From positions 62,001 to 126,000 of the forward strand of contig CAJNAR010000145.1 of NCBI GenBank assembly GCA_905220665.1: a stretch of 64,000 nt of DNA, written 5' to 3'. Below the pieces are notes generated by a model that ran no database searches, was not told the origin of the DNA, and worked only from the letters and a program-made list of their open reading frames with translations. Origin of the DNA: Albugo candida (lineage: Eukaryota; Oomycota; Peronosporomycetes; Albuginales; Albuginaceae). The translations under genes and the position numbers were made by a program. Below, in pieces: positions 45,776 to 56,947 of this stretch (the stretch's first letter is position 1; every line of letters starts with the position of its first letter).

Positions 45776-46460
45776 TCACGATTGCATGCAGTCGTTGCAA
45801 TTCACCACTGACTTGCCGTTTATTGCACCAGTTGGCTTGGTGATCGTACAAAAAACACTCGTCGGCTCGCTGCGCTGACTTGATACAGCGAAACGCGGCT
45901 TACCATCTTTCTTCATAAATTCCGACCATATTGCGTATATTCGATATGGTCTCTGTCAGATTGATAATTCGTTTCGTTTATAGATTTAACGGTGTCGAAA
46001 ATTGTATCTTGGATAGGAGGTGTAAAAGGTTCAGTAAAGGCGGCAGGATCTAATATAAACGCGATCTATTCTCCAGTAAAGATGATGGATTGATCGCTGG
46101 AGGGGTCATGCCATAAGCTACTTCTTGTGGAAAAGCTTTCAGGCCTCCTTTTGAAAAACTTGGTGTGCCCGAAAATGGCGACTGCTCCATTACATCGATC
46201 CTCGCAAACCCTTTATTCGGTGCCTCAAGTGCTCTAATATTCTTGCACATGAGATAAACGGACATTATTGTACGTCTCATCCAAGCCATTCACGACTGTA
46301 TAATCTAGAAAGTGCAGTACAGAATTGATCATCGTTTCTGGGTCCCTTCGTTTCAGTAGAATTCTATATTCAATAAAGATAGACGCAGCGAATTTCAAGT
46401 GCCGTGATGATTGCCAGCAAAGCAAAAGCAGAGTACGGAATTTTCTCAGCTCGTCATGTT
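45776..46460 (-). pseudogene. Decayed secreted protein gene ending in a C-x2-C motif
   Basis: Reading leftward on the minus strand: a leader-like LRKFRTLLLLCWQSS without ATG, SIFIEYRILLKRRDPETMIN, HFLDYTVVNGLDETYNNVRL and a stop; then a second frame (46289-46050, LMCKNIRALEAPNKGFARID); then a third, LDPAAFTEPFTPPIQDTIFD, NETNYQSDRDHIEYTQYGRN; then a fourth, WSEFMKKDGKPRFAVSSQRS, KSVVNCNDCMQS and a stop at 45776. Three frameshifts in coherent sequence show a decayed gene of about 220 codons. The family is unknown. Confidence 0.45.
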
Positions 46461-48499
46461 ATCAAGGTACGGAGACATCGTGAATACAGTACATTCAAGC
46501 AGGAGTCTATCATTCTCATCGCGACCATTTTGAATATCACCTTCCGATTGATGCAACAAACAAGCTTTATGGCGAATGAAAAATCGTAAATCAGCGACTA
46601 CACGGCGAGACAGCTGACTTGTGAGGGCTTTTCTTACGAGAATGCAAATGGTTGCCGAACGAAACGCAAAACTAAAAGTGAATGATGACTGCTCAGCGTC
46701 GAATTGCTCATACCCTTTTCGATTTAGTGCTTCAAATTCTCTTTTGCAATCAATGAAATCCGTCTAACATCGGATACCTAAAGAATTGATCAGAGAGTGA
46801 GGGTTGATTGAAACGTAGCTTCTTCAATTGCTTGCTAGACATCTCTTAAATAATGATGCATCTTAAAAGAAGATCTTTTTGCACAAAGATGGTGAAAAGG
46901 TTTGGGTAGTGGAGAGCTAGCGAGGATAAGATAATTTAGAGGCATCATAAATCTTGTTATTATACTTCTGTATTATAACAATGCTCCTAACAAGATCCAA
47001 CTGAAGCAAGGACAAAAATACGTGATTTATTGTGCTTGTTATAAGAACAGCAAGGATAGAGAGACAAGCTTTCGTATTACTTATCATCAACAGCGCAATG
47101 TCGCGGTGGAAGGTTAAAAGAGATTATAGAGTGATGAGATACGCATGTACTCTTACCGATCCCAGGTTACAAAGATCGCTGTCCATCTCATCAATGTGAC
47201 TCTATCCAACATCAGCGCTAAGGTGTAATTGAAGCAACAATTAGACTGTGGCCCTGACACAAACGAGTTCTTCATACAAGCCTTGCGAGTCTTTTTTTTC
47301 AAATTGAAAGAAAAAGGCGGACGTTTCAGCCTACATAATAGGCACATCAATCAACGGATATGCATTAGTATTAAAGTGTTCAGCTTCGGTACGTTCAGCG
47401 AGAAGATTTAATAACACAGTCGTGTCTAGAAGGAGCCCTTTATTTCCTGTCTTATTTATACCATCTTATATTAGGACAAAGTTCAAAAGAATTGTTCAAA
47501 ACTCAAGGTATAAATTTATCAAATGTGCTAGAGTTGCGCTTCCATCCCAAACGACCGATAAAAACTACAGCTTCAAATATACCCAATATAAGGAAGAATA
47601 AAAGTACGTAGATGAAGCTGCTTGTGTGCAATCATTGTGTGAGAAACCCGCGATACAAAATCGACAATTGTGGGAACACGCAACAATAGTACAAGCCCCA
47701 AGAAAATAATTTGTTCCAAGCTTAGTGATAAAGAACCAACTGAGAATTGAAGCGTGATGAGAGAGCTATAAGTTACTTAAATTTATACCATTTAGGCCGC
47801 CATATGTGATACCATCATACACGGGGAACCGCACCCGGATAGCGCCACCTCTAACAAAACCCAACGCCAAACAAGTAACTTGCCTGACACGTCAGACGCA
47901 TTGCCTTCACGTCCGATGATGTTTACTATTTAGTAAAATATCTAGTTCCAAGTCGTTTTATATAACCAGCGTTAACGTTTGGGTCATATACGTATGATCA
48001 CATTGACTCAAGCAAGAAGTGCTTCCAGATGCACCTATCTTGATGCCCATAACGAGTCAGCGATTCCCGCGATATTTCCAAGCTCCAAGATCGCTTTTGC
48101 CCCTGAAGTACTGAGAGCGGAGATTTGAGGGCATTTCGAAAGCCGTGATACTAGAAGAGGTTCACGAGGTATGTTTATTTATAGACGCAGTAAACTGCAC
48201 ACCAGGGAGACATGAGGTGGAATGTTGACAGACTTTGTGTAAACGTTCTTCTTTTACTCGTTGACTTTAACCAGCCAGACCTACTTTCACCATCTTTCGC
48301 AGAATATTTGGTCAATTGAATTACGTCAATATGGTTCGACGCCACATAAAGCTAGGTTCGTCCCAATAATTAGGATGCATGTAGGTTCAAGGTGTATTCT
48401 CAAGGACTCTGAGCCTGGTCTTTCAAAAACGTGACTCAATCCAGCTGCGATTGCAATAAACCGATCGTATACATTACGCTTTGCTTGTACAATGTCTAT
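46461..48499. other. 2-kb stretch without a firm gene
   Basis: AT-rich with short ORFs only. A small plus-strand tract at 47795-47920 (PPYVIPSYTGNRTRIAPPLT) looks coding-like and could belong to the LINE fragment that follows. Nothing else is recognised. Confidence 0.35.
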
Positions 48500-48509
48500 G
48501 TGGTACCTA

Positions 48510-48974
48510 ATTTTCTATTCAATTCTGGCACATAGGGTTTTACAGATCGCAACATCAGTAACCTTGAGGCGTATCATCGCCACCATGTCCGCCGCATCCT
48601 CCGTATTCAGTATTCCCAGCACATCAGAGGCACGGATCTCTACAAGCGGTACAACATAGAACCGCCCCGATCCACTTCAAAAAGTCTCGATGGAAGTTAT
48701 TCTGGCACATTATCCGCCATCCCAGCCGACTGATTACTTAAACATGCTTCAATTGCCCTCTTATCGAAATCGTACATTCAACTGTCTCCCAGCCATTCCT
48801 CACGAGAACCTACGTCTTGCAGAACTTCTTATCGTCGTCTCCACAATACAAAAGGTCTATACGCCATTACAATTATCGCACAAGACCGCACCAGATGAAC
48901 ATTTCTCACCCATTGGATCTGCTCTATTCATTAATCCATTGACCGGAAATAAAGAAACAGTCAGGGGTAAGTGA
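48510..48974 (+). pseudogene. C-terminal fragment of another non-LTR reverse transcriptase
   Basis: A plus-strand frame reads FLFNSGT, TAG, GFTDRNISNLEAYHRHHVRR, ILRIQYSQHIRGTDLYKRYN, the thumb/C-terminal signature of non-LTR reverse transcriptases ('LLYGSETW.LT...L.RLE.FHRR.LR.IL'). The TAG replaces the usual Trp. A shifted frame then gives RWKLFWHIIRHP ('RWRLFGHVLR' in the family), and ORF 48690-48974 carries the tail (CLPAIPHENLRLAEL). The wording differs from the LINE family at 1 and 18 kb, so this is a separate clade. Confidence 0.6.
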
Positions 48975-49270
48975 ATGCTAGGGTCCCATAATACGAACTC
49001 GACAGAGCCGTGGAAACACTCTTAAGTGTAATATAAATACGTCCTTCTTGGTGCGAACCGTCATTTCCAGAAACAAAAAGATCGCTAAGTAGAGATTTTG
49101 ATTCACATCAGTCCTTTCAAGAGAACGTAGATTCTAATCATTCCATTTCTCACCACATCTGATTTTTTATTGCTACGCGAGGCTAAAAAGATATCAATTA
49201 TTGATGTACTCTATAGAATATTTCTCAAATGAAGCCAAAATAGGGTGATATTTGCACTTACTCTAACGCT

Positions 49271-49660
49271 ATGAATATTGGGGTATTTAAAGACATGCCG
49301 AAACGAATCTGTCGTCGAGGTGAACGAATTTCCAACACTGGCTATCTTTACGCAAATGAAAAAACAATTTATAGAAAAGACGATAAGAATTCAAGCACTG
49401 TCGAAAGGTGTCATGGACGGTTCACGTTTCATGGATTTCCTAACGACAGTTTTCAGGATTTTATGCACTTTCCGTTAGAGCTGATCCCTGCGCAGTGGGT
49501 TTGTAACGACTTCAACAGTAAACGAACCTGCCAAACAAGGGGGTTCATAATACAGAAGAGGAAGGAGGAAGAGGAAGATAAAAAGCATGCAAAATATGCG
49601 CGCTTCTACATTTGCCAATATTTCGTCAGGAATCCTCTTGTCTACACATTTGACATCTAA
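49271..49660 (+). CDS. Hypothetical protein, 129 aa
   Basis: The ORF has a real ATG and no signal peptide. The composition is basic and polar, with FTFHGFPNDSFQDFMHFPLE in the middle and a charged run (QKRKEEEEDKKHAKYARF) near the end. No known domain. It is the only ORF over 100 codons in this part that is not transposon-related, so it could be genuine, but nothing confirms expression. Confidence 0.3.
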   Translation: MNIGVFKDMPKRICRRGERISNTGYLYANEKTIYRKDDKNSSTVERCHGRFTFHGFPNDSFQDFMHFPLELIPAQWVCNDFNSKRTCQTRGFIIQKRKEEEEDKKHAKYARFYICQYFVRNPLVYTFDI

Positions 49661-50577
49661 CAGGGACTGCTGACAATAAAATGCTCAATTGCGTTGACTG
49701 ATGCAAAAAGTTAAAGTGGTAGAGTGACCAATATCAGACGCGGTCATTCACTGGTTTGGCTCAAAACAATAGCTACGGGCACGAGAGCTGATAATGTAAC
49801 TTGTTAGCTAATTGTTTGACTATCCAAATTCCCTGCAGTCCGCTTTGGGAATTATTTCCATTAAACTTCAAAGATAGCTAGTCGGAAGACATCCGGCCGA
49901 TTCTTGGGGCTTCACACCATTCATCTTCCTTCTTAATGTTCCATTCTGACTGAACTTCCTGGTGCAGATGATTTACTTAGTGCTAAAAATCACCTCCTAC
50001 AAAGTCGCTAGATTTTTATCAAGAAAGTTTCTAGCTTCTAGCCATGTTTCGTGTACATTTCAATTATGACGCTGTTAATGATTAATACAACGTCTATTGA
50101 ATTTTACTTAGTACAAACAGAGTGATAGCATACTGCAATGCGTCAAGATGAATAAGGCATTCCCACACACGCGTGGGATAAGTTATTTCAGGGAAACTTT
50201 ACCTTCCTTCATTTGTACATTCGTATAATGGATCGCAAAAATTTGACATATCAGAGCTTTGCCTGCCCACCGAAGCAAAATCATCGCAATCATCTTATCA
50301 TGATGCATCCTTACTTCTTATGCCATCGACATAGCTGTATTGGAGCTGACTTATTGGTATTTGAATTGGCAACAACGTGGTACATTTATAGGACTCCGTT
50401 AAACCATCTGAATAAATCATATCAAGAAAGAAAGATGGATAAAAGTAAGTTTGGATGAGTATGACAATGTTAGCACCAGTGTGTCTGCGAAAAATGGAGT
50501 CGTTCATTTACGAGAGTAGATACATCGAGCGCATTCAGCAACAAAGCTGCGATATCAATCAAGGGTGTGACTATTGC
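49661..50577. other. Gap without a firm gene
   Basis: AT-rich. The ORF at 50213-50458 lacks an informative start or motif. Confidence 0.35.
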
Positions 50578-50735
50578 AACAGACAAAACACCGCTTATTG
50601 GCTAATTTGTGTAAAGTAGCATGATTGACTACTTTGTGTGACTCATCGATCGTTTTCACTATTTCTACACACGATTCACTAGTGCCACAGACAAAACGAA
50701 TCTGATTGACTAGTTTGTGTAAACCAACATGATTC
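50578..50735. repeat. Degenerate direct repeat, about 50-bp units 108 bp apart
   Basis: ACAGACAAAAC...GGCTAATTTGTGTAAA...CATGATT (50578-50627) recurs at 50686-50735 with few changes, and a weaker partial copy (GACTACTTTGTGTGACTCATCG) lies between. On the minus strand the units encode similar peptides (NHVGLHKLVNQIRFVC and NHATLHKLANKRCFVC), but this need not be coding. It abuts the MULE target site. Confidence 0.75.
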
Positions 50736-50742
50736 ATCGAAA

Positions 50743-50786
50743 GGGTGACTATATTACGACTGCGTCTACCTAAGATACATAATATA
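50743..50786 (+). repeat. Left TIR of the split MULE
   Basis: GGGTGACTATATTACGACTG continues into GCGTCTACCTAAGATACATA. It pairs in inverted order with 57398-57441, allowing a 4-base gap. Confidence 0.75.
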
Positions 50787-52330
50787 AATTCTAATTCGTT
50801 TTATTCTTGCACTTCGTAGAGTCCGAGCGGTGTCATGCTTCCCCACAAGCTCTGCATAAACGTTTTTTTGTTTTTTTCTTGGTTTCCACATACTCGAACC
50901 CAGGTAACTTGCGTCGCGTCGATCCATTTTTCTGGTGCGGCCTCTGTTTGGGGCACGCAATTACTGGCTCATGCAAAGGTTTTGGAATTTGTTGCGAAAG
51001 TGTCTGAAGTTCGTCGATTGTCGTATGCTGGTGATGGTCTGGCAAAGCTCCAAAGCAGGTGGCCACTAAATTAAGCAATATCGGGAGACTTTTCGCTGGC
51101 TGCAACATAAAGGGACTTAGTTGGTGGGGCTTAGCCAAGTGCCAATGCGGATGGATGTCGCTCATTTGCAAGTTTTGCTTTTGTCGCAGGTACTGACGCA
51201 GGTATTGACGCAGGTATTGCTTCCAGGGAAGACCCCAGACGGTGCGAAACACTCCAGAGCATAAGTATCCGTCGTTTCTTTGTGGCTGATGGACAACTTT
51301 TAACTATTCGTGGATTTTATTCCGTGCAAAATGCGAAATTTTCAAATTGATATCCAGAAAGTCATTCTTGGAGGCCTTGGCTGTGCATAGTTGCAAATTC
51401 TCATCTGTTGACGCTGTCGGGACACATCGTACTCTGCAAGTTTAATTTCAACAGCTAGCTATAATTTTTCACAATACGAAAGAAGGTGGTTCAAGCTAGT
51501 TGGCTTGTCTTGCTTGAGCATGCGGTGGGCATTTTCACCGCGCGAGGTTGCAGTATGACCGAAATGCGTTACACGGTCAGTTCAAGTAGCAACAAACATT
51601 TATTTATATAAAATCCATGTTTCGACAATATACTTGATGATTGCACTGTCTGCACGCAATCTGAAACGTTGCCATAGTTCTTCGACGGAGCCTTCAGTTT
51701 CTGCGTACATGATTGCCCTCCAATCCTTCATGAACGCTATTCATTCTTCTTCTCTTGGAATAGATGCTTTGCATTTTTTTACTATGTTTTTCAATATGCC
51801 ATACGCATAAGAGAATTTGGGATGCAGGAATGTGTTCTTGAATTCCTGGAAGTAGTGCCATCTCGCGATCAACGACAAAGGCTTTCGGGAGAAATCCGTC
51901 CCTAAAGATCCATCGAAAGAATTTTATTGCTGAAGAGTGTGAGGATTGACTCTCGTTCGTCATGAAAAAAATGCGACGGAAATTGTTTTATACATCGACG
52001 AGCACCCAACGAGATGCAACAACGGAAGCTTCAAAGCATTTTTCTTAAATGTGGCATCCACCAGAAAAATGTCATTGTGGCTCCGACCCATCTCGGTAGA
52101 TGTTGGATGGGTAAAGTACAGGTGGGAATTTTTCCGTCATCAGTGTTCACTATTGTTTCAACATCAAATTGCAATATGCGAAATTTCTGTGAAAGGGCAT
52201 CCATCGATGTACAGCCATTCAATGTTCAATGAATTGCAGCTTGGGGGACGTTATCCAGTTTCGTTTTAGGCAAAACAAGTCCATGATCATTCCGCAAACA
52301 TTCTTAAATGTTTCTCGTTGAAACCCCATC
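50760..52330 (-). pseudogene. MULE transposase, frameshifted
   Basis: Reading leftward: FQRETFKNVCGMIMDLF, then IVNTDDGKIPTCTLPIQHLP, a frameshift near 52065, LVDATFKKNALKLPLLHLVG (first catalytic Asp), FFMTNESQSSHSSAIKFFRW, FVVDREMALLPGIQEHIPAS (second Asp), LLCVWHIEKH (the conserved C-x2-H), EGSVEELWQRFRLRADSAII, THFGHTATSRGENAHRMLKQ and finally a C-terminal zinc-knuckle-like CRACGEA preceded by GSTRRKLPGFEYVETKKKTK. This is the full order of a Mutator transposase. Stops at about 51610-51620 and several frameshifts inactivate it. Confidence 0.8.
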
Positions 52331-52417
52331 ATCATACAATCCAACTATTGTCTATTCCATTTCTGAATCGAGACTGAGGTGGATAGGATGAGCGCTTGTG
52401 GAGGTGGACGGCATATG

Positions 52418-52422
52418 ATTAT
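52418..52422 (+). repeat. Target-site duplication of the copia element, left
   Basis: ATTAT lies directly before the left LTR and is identical to the five bases after the right LTR (56943-56947). Confidence 0.9.
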
Positions 52423-52572
52423 TGTTGGCAGGTGAGCGAAGATGGTTGCTTTGGGAAATTTGCCAAAAATACTGAGGTTTTATGTTTAGAAAAATCAAAA
52501 TCGTAGCCAAAGGTAAGACTAAGTATCAAGTGCGACTAGAAAGCTAAAGGACATTCTTAAGTTCTTTCAACA
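52423..52572 (-). repeat. 3' LTR of the complete copia element
   Basis: 150 bp. On the element's coding strand it is preceded by a purine tract (AGAAAAGGAG, complement of 52573-52582), the expected primer for plus-strand synthesis. Confidence 0.93.
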
Positions 52573-52735
52573 CTCCTTTTCTGGTTGCACTTGAAATTTT
52601 GCCATCTTCAACTTGCATCGTTCGATCCCGTAACTACCATAAGTCTCTTAGCTGAAGAAATCTTGGTGTCGGAAACGCCTTTGCCTGCAATTCGGCCATC
52701 ATCTTCGATGTATGCACGTACCTAGGTGCGATAAT

Positions 52736-54514
52736 CTATTTGACCATGTTAGATCTGATAAATTTTAGTCGGACGTCGATATGTTTAGCCTTGATTGAAG
52801 TAGCTTCGCTGAGAAACTGACTGATAGCCGCCTGGATATCCATCGACAAGATCATTGGCTCCTTCACTTTGAAGTTCAACTCTTTGAATAACTCCCTTGC
52901 TCCAAGTATTTCCTGCGGTGCCTTCGATGCTGCTATGAAGTCCGCTTCCATCGTCGATACTGCCACTGAATGCTGCTTCTTGCATGACCAGCTGATCGGC
53001 ATTCCATTCAAAACGAATGCTGTACCAGATGTGCTCTTTCTCGTTTCATCATCCACCGCATAATCAGCATCTGAAAACGCTTATAGGATGCCTTCTCTGG
53101 GATTGGTGCATACTTCACCACCAAGATAGAGCTTTAGAAGTTTCGTACCCTTGAGATACTTCACCCCTCTGACACCTAACGCCCAATCGGCTTTTGTTGG
53201 TGCATGAGTACGTCTCATCAGCTTGTGTATAGCGAAACTGATGTCTGGACGGGTGCAACGTGCAAACCATAAAAGGCTTCCCGCCAAAGACAAAAACTTC
53301 TTGATCGTTAGCTTCTTGACTGAACGCATCTCCAAGAGGTCCGAATTCGATGTTGTGCTATCGCTGTAGCCATGAACGATAGGCGTGAGAACCGGATGCG
53401 CTTCATCCATTTCCATTTTCGTTATCAAATCACATATGGACGGTTCCTGATCCAAAGAGTAACCATCTTCTTCGCTGTACTGAACTCGCATTCCCAGGAA
53501 CTTGCTGACGGGTCCGAGATTATTGATTAAAAGACTTGAAAGACTGTCAAATCTCGACTCGATTGTCGAAAGACTTGTCCCCGTTATCAGTATATCATCG
53601 ACATATACCCCCAAAACCGTAATTCCACTTGTGTCATGGTCGTAATATAAACATGCGTCTGTGAGACTTTGTTTAGAACCGGCATTGCTTAGCTTTTCGT
53701 GCAAAAGGTGACTCCATAGCCTTCATGCTTGCTTCAACCCATATAGAATCTTTTGTAATCGTAGTACCACTTGATCACGACTCGTAACACCGAGTTCATC
53801 CATCTTGGAAACCGATATTTGCACTCCTTGAGGCACGTGCAAATACAAGTCCAAGTTCTTTTGTGCTGGTGCCTTCACGTACGCATTAGGTACGTCATCA
53901 TGCCTCGCTGGTATTTCCCAGATCCTTGCTAACGCTAGTATGAGCTTTGCTGTCCCTAAATCCATGACTGCTGCAAATGTCATGTCGTAGTTGACTCCGA
54001 ATACTTGTTTTTGCCCGCAAGCAACCATTTTAGCCTTGAACCGTTCCAGATTCCCGTTTGCGCCCGTTTTTCGCTTGAATACCCACTTGGTATGTAAGGC
54101 TTTAATCTCTTTTGTTCTTGGTACAATGGTCCGTGTTCGGTTTTCCTCTAATGAGGCTAGTTCTGCGTCTGCAGCCTCCTTCCATTCGACATGATTTACT
54201 GACTTCATTGCTTGGTTGTGCGTCTTCGGATCCGGCTCAATAAGCACTGAAACGATGTCTCGAGCTCAACCTTTGCCTCCTTGGTTTCTGGTAACCATCT
54301 TGTTTCTTGGATCCTTCTTGTTGAGATTCATTCGTGTGCTTGTAGCAGTTGTGATTGAATCCTTTTTAACGTTGGTATCCTCATGAGCTTTCACGTCTAC
54401 ATCTGTCAAATCCTGTTGAGGTCCCTTGGAATTTCCATTTTCTCGTTCCAACGCTGACTCCACATTTGAAATGTCTTGACTAATAATGAAAGTCTTTGAT
54501 TTGGGTAAATTCAC
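52736..54514 (-). pseudogene. copia reverse transcriptase and RNase H
   Basis: ORFs 54514-54266, 54247-53723, 53704-53081 and 53056-52736 all lie in one frame and are separated mostly by single in-frame stops, for example TGA after ILYGLKQA and TAA after REGIL. The RVT_2 domain shows KALHTKWVFKRKTGANGNLE, VMDLGTAKLILALARIWEIP and the catalytic VYVDDILITG. RNase H shows DADYAVDDETRKSTSGTAFV, TMEADFIAAS and KAKHIDVRLKFIR. One RNase H block reads SMDIQAAI where DN-Q-A is usual. A few stop reversions separate this from an open frame, but the LTR divergence argues against recent activity. Confidence 0.9.
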
Positions 54515-54699
54515 TTAGTACGCTTTGGTTTCATCGCAATTTCCGATGACAATTTCTCGGTCACTTCGCTTTGGGAGAGACTTTTTTCCAATTCGAAGTC
54601 GAACCGAACAAGGTGACTCGAATGTTACCACATCAACTAGACTTGTATCCTTCCCGGTCAACACTTTCAAAGGGGTTGTCTTCCTTCGTTCGCTCTGTT

Positions 54700-55837
54700 T
54701 GGGCTTCTATTAAGGATATACGTCGCATATTCGGCGGCATCTCCCTAAAGTTATAGAGCCATGGAGCTTCCAAATATCGTAGACCGCACTAGATTCATGA
54801 GTGTTCTATGCATTAGTTTAGATTTCCCATTCGACGCTTGATTTTCGGCCTCACTGATTTGTCTTCGTACTCCCTCTCCTTTATTCTGCGCCACCATCAG
54901 TTCGTAGAACATAAATCGTGTAATCAAATCGCTTCTCGAAGTAAATTAGGAAATCTTGGACCTTCATAGCTGCGTCACTCTTCGTCTTGGCCAAGAATAC
55001 CCGACAATAGCTCGATTTGTAGTCGATCAAATTGAACAAGTATCGATTTCCACGTCGGTCTAGAGGCGTGATCGTACCCTTCAGATCACTGCATATGACT
55101 CCACCAATTCGTTCCGTTGGTGAGTTTATACCGGTGTCTTTTGGAGACTGTTTGTTCTTTGTTTGCTTGCTTTTCGGGCAAGTAACGCATTTCAATCGCC
55201 GATGGTCATCAATTTCGATCGCCGAATCCGGAAGCTTTGCTATACGCTCAATAGTGTTGTAATTTAGATGACCAAATCGTTGATGGAATTGTAGAACACT
55301 TCCCATCTGTTTGTTTGTTTTGTCCACGGAATCAATTGAGGGAGTATATCCATAACACTTGATACGCGTTCTCGACCTTCTGTCTCAATCACGAGAACGT
55401 TCTTAACCATATTTACTTCGAACACGATCGTACCATCAGAAGTACGTTGAAAAGCTCTCGATCCATCTGGTTGATACATCAACTTGCATCCTTTTGCCTC
55501 CAACTTTCCATACGAGACAATGTTCCAAGGGAGTTGTTCCGAATGTTGCACATCGTTCAAGAAAACATTCCTTGTTGACTGTTGCGATAATCTTCGCCGA
55601 TCCTGTCCATCTCATCTTCATTTCCTTCCTTCCCATTTGGAAGTATGCAATTGTACGTTGCATTCCTTTCGATGTTGTAACATGCTTATATCGGTTACAA
55701 GATGCCTGCTGAATCCGCTGTCTAGAATCCATAATGTATTCGTTTGTTCCAGCGCAGTACTTTTGCATACAATCCCTAAACGATGTCTTCATTGCTGATA
55801 GAGCTCTGATTCCGGCAATCCTTTTTGATATGTCCAC
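54700..55837 (-). pseudogene. copia protease remnant and integrase
   Basis: From the right: YIMDSRQRIQQASCNRYKH at about 55740 replaces the usual protease 'DSGAS' region, so the DSG motif is broken. Next come the pre-integrase zinc region (HQRFGHLNYNTIERIAKL ... CVTCPKSKQTK) and the integrase core with CSDLKG (first Asp), VLRTDGGAE (second Asp), then a frameshift and ENQASNGKSKLMHRTLMNLV. At the third catalytic position, where the family has NG-x-AE, this copy has SK, so the Glu is lost. Integration activity is not expected. Confidence 0.85.
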
Positions 55838-56755
55838 TTTTCCCGCAATTGTAGCAGTTCATTCGCCTCTTCGGCTTCGATTCTTTTATCGCACCGATTC
55901 GGTCGCGAGCCCATTTCTTTGGCTCTCTTGGTGCATCACTGATGTCTGAATCCATAAGCTGGGCAAATTGACATAATTCCTCGGCTTGCCGTCTGGTTTC
56001 TTCTCTTATTGCATTGACACGGGCCATCAGAGCTTGTTTGAAATCAGGTTTTGCGTACTTGATTATCATCTGCTCCACCGACTACTTCACTGACTGCCGA
56101 AAGAAATAAAAAATACTCACTCCAAGAACGTCCAGTCGGTTTTTTTGCCGTGAAAAGGCGTGTTGCCTGCGTCTTGGTGATGTTGGGCCGGAATATTCCG
56201 TTGGTCCGGTCCATCGCTTCTTCAACCCTTGAGCACTGAGTCATCCATTGAGGGACTTATGCTCGTAAGAAGTGAGCGCTTTTTTCGCTCAGATGCCGTC
56301 CTCGGCAGTCCAGCTTCAACTCCTCACTCCAAATTCCGCCGGATGCTTTCTGGGCGTGCTATAGTTACCGCAAGAAACGAAAAAACCATTGGGTAAACGT
56401 CGCTCCAAGTCCCGAGTATGTTCTTTCCCGTCGAATGGCTGAATGGCGAGCTTCATATCCCTTGCTGCTGGGAATCTCACTCGATTTAGCCCGTCAGCGC
56501 ATTATGTAGCATGGCATGGACAAACATCCTCCTCATCCCGCTTCCACGATGCTGCATCGGTTTCGCATCAAGGGATGACATTGAAAAAAACTGTCCTTGG
56601 TTGCTTGGTTCAGCAAATACGTTTCCCGTTCGCACGGGTGGTGGTGGCACGGGCGAGCTGACGCTTCGCTCGGTTTCGATCTTATCCAGTCGATTTCCGA
56701 GCAGCATTATCATTCGGTCCATCTTTGACTCATCTGATCCGTGGGATTTTTCCAT
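55776..56755 (-). pseudogene. copia gag with zinc knuckle
   Basis: ORF 56078-55776 ends in a CCHC zinc knuckle, CYNCGKSGHIKKDC, the RNA-binding nucleocapsid motif. Upstream frames (56244-56044, 56755-56486) hold Gag-like segments (RTNGIFRPNITKTQATRLFT; MEKSHGSDESKMDRMIMLLG). The 5'-most frame starts close to the LTR. Frame breaks separate the parts. Confidence 0.8.
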
Positions 56756-56775
56756 GGTCTTGGCTGAGGGAATCT

Positions 56776-56792
56776 TGGTTGGGATCGTAACC
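56776..56792 (-). other. Putative primer binding site of the copia element
   Basis: Directly after the 5' LTR the element strand reads GGTTACGATCCCAACC. It does not begin with TGG, so it does not pair with a tRNA 3' CCA end. It resembles the anticodon-arm site (GGTTATG-type) used by Drosophila copia, which primes from a half tRNA-iMet. Confidence 0.4.
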
Positions 56793-56942
56793 TGTTGGCA
56801 CGTGAGCGAAGATGGTTGCGTTGGGAAAATTTGCCAAAAAACTGAGGTTTTATTTTTAGAAAAATCAAAATCCTAACCAATCGTAAGACTAAGTACCAAG
56901 TGCGACTAGAAACCTGAAGGACATTCTTAAGTCCTTCCAACA
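56793..56942 (-). repeat. 5' LTR of the complete copia element
   Basis: 150 bp, partner of 52423-52572. Both start TGTTGGCA.GTGAGCGAAGA and end TTC.AACA. Confidence 0.93.
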
Positions 56943-56947
56943 ATTAT
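56943..56947 (+). repeat. Target-site duplication of the copia element, right
   Basis: ATTAT, identical to 52418-52422. Confidence 0.9.

Larger units (their letters stand above)
52423..56942 (-). mobile_element. Complete-length Ty1/copia retrotransposon, decayed
   Basis: Two 150-bp LTRs beginning TGTTGG and ending CAACA bound a 4,520-bp element flanked by the 5-bp duplication ATTAT. The minus-strand interior holds gag with a zinc knuckle, integrase, reverse transcriptase and RNase H in copia order. The LTRs differ at about one base in ten, so the insertion is old, and pol has stops and frameshifts. It interrupts a MULE, which must be older still. It belongs to a different copia family from the elements at 6 and 62 kb. 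Confidence 0.95.
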
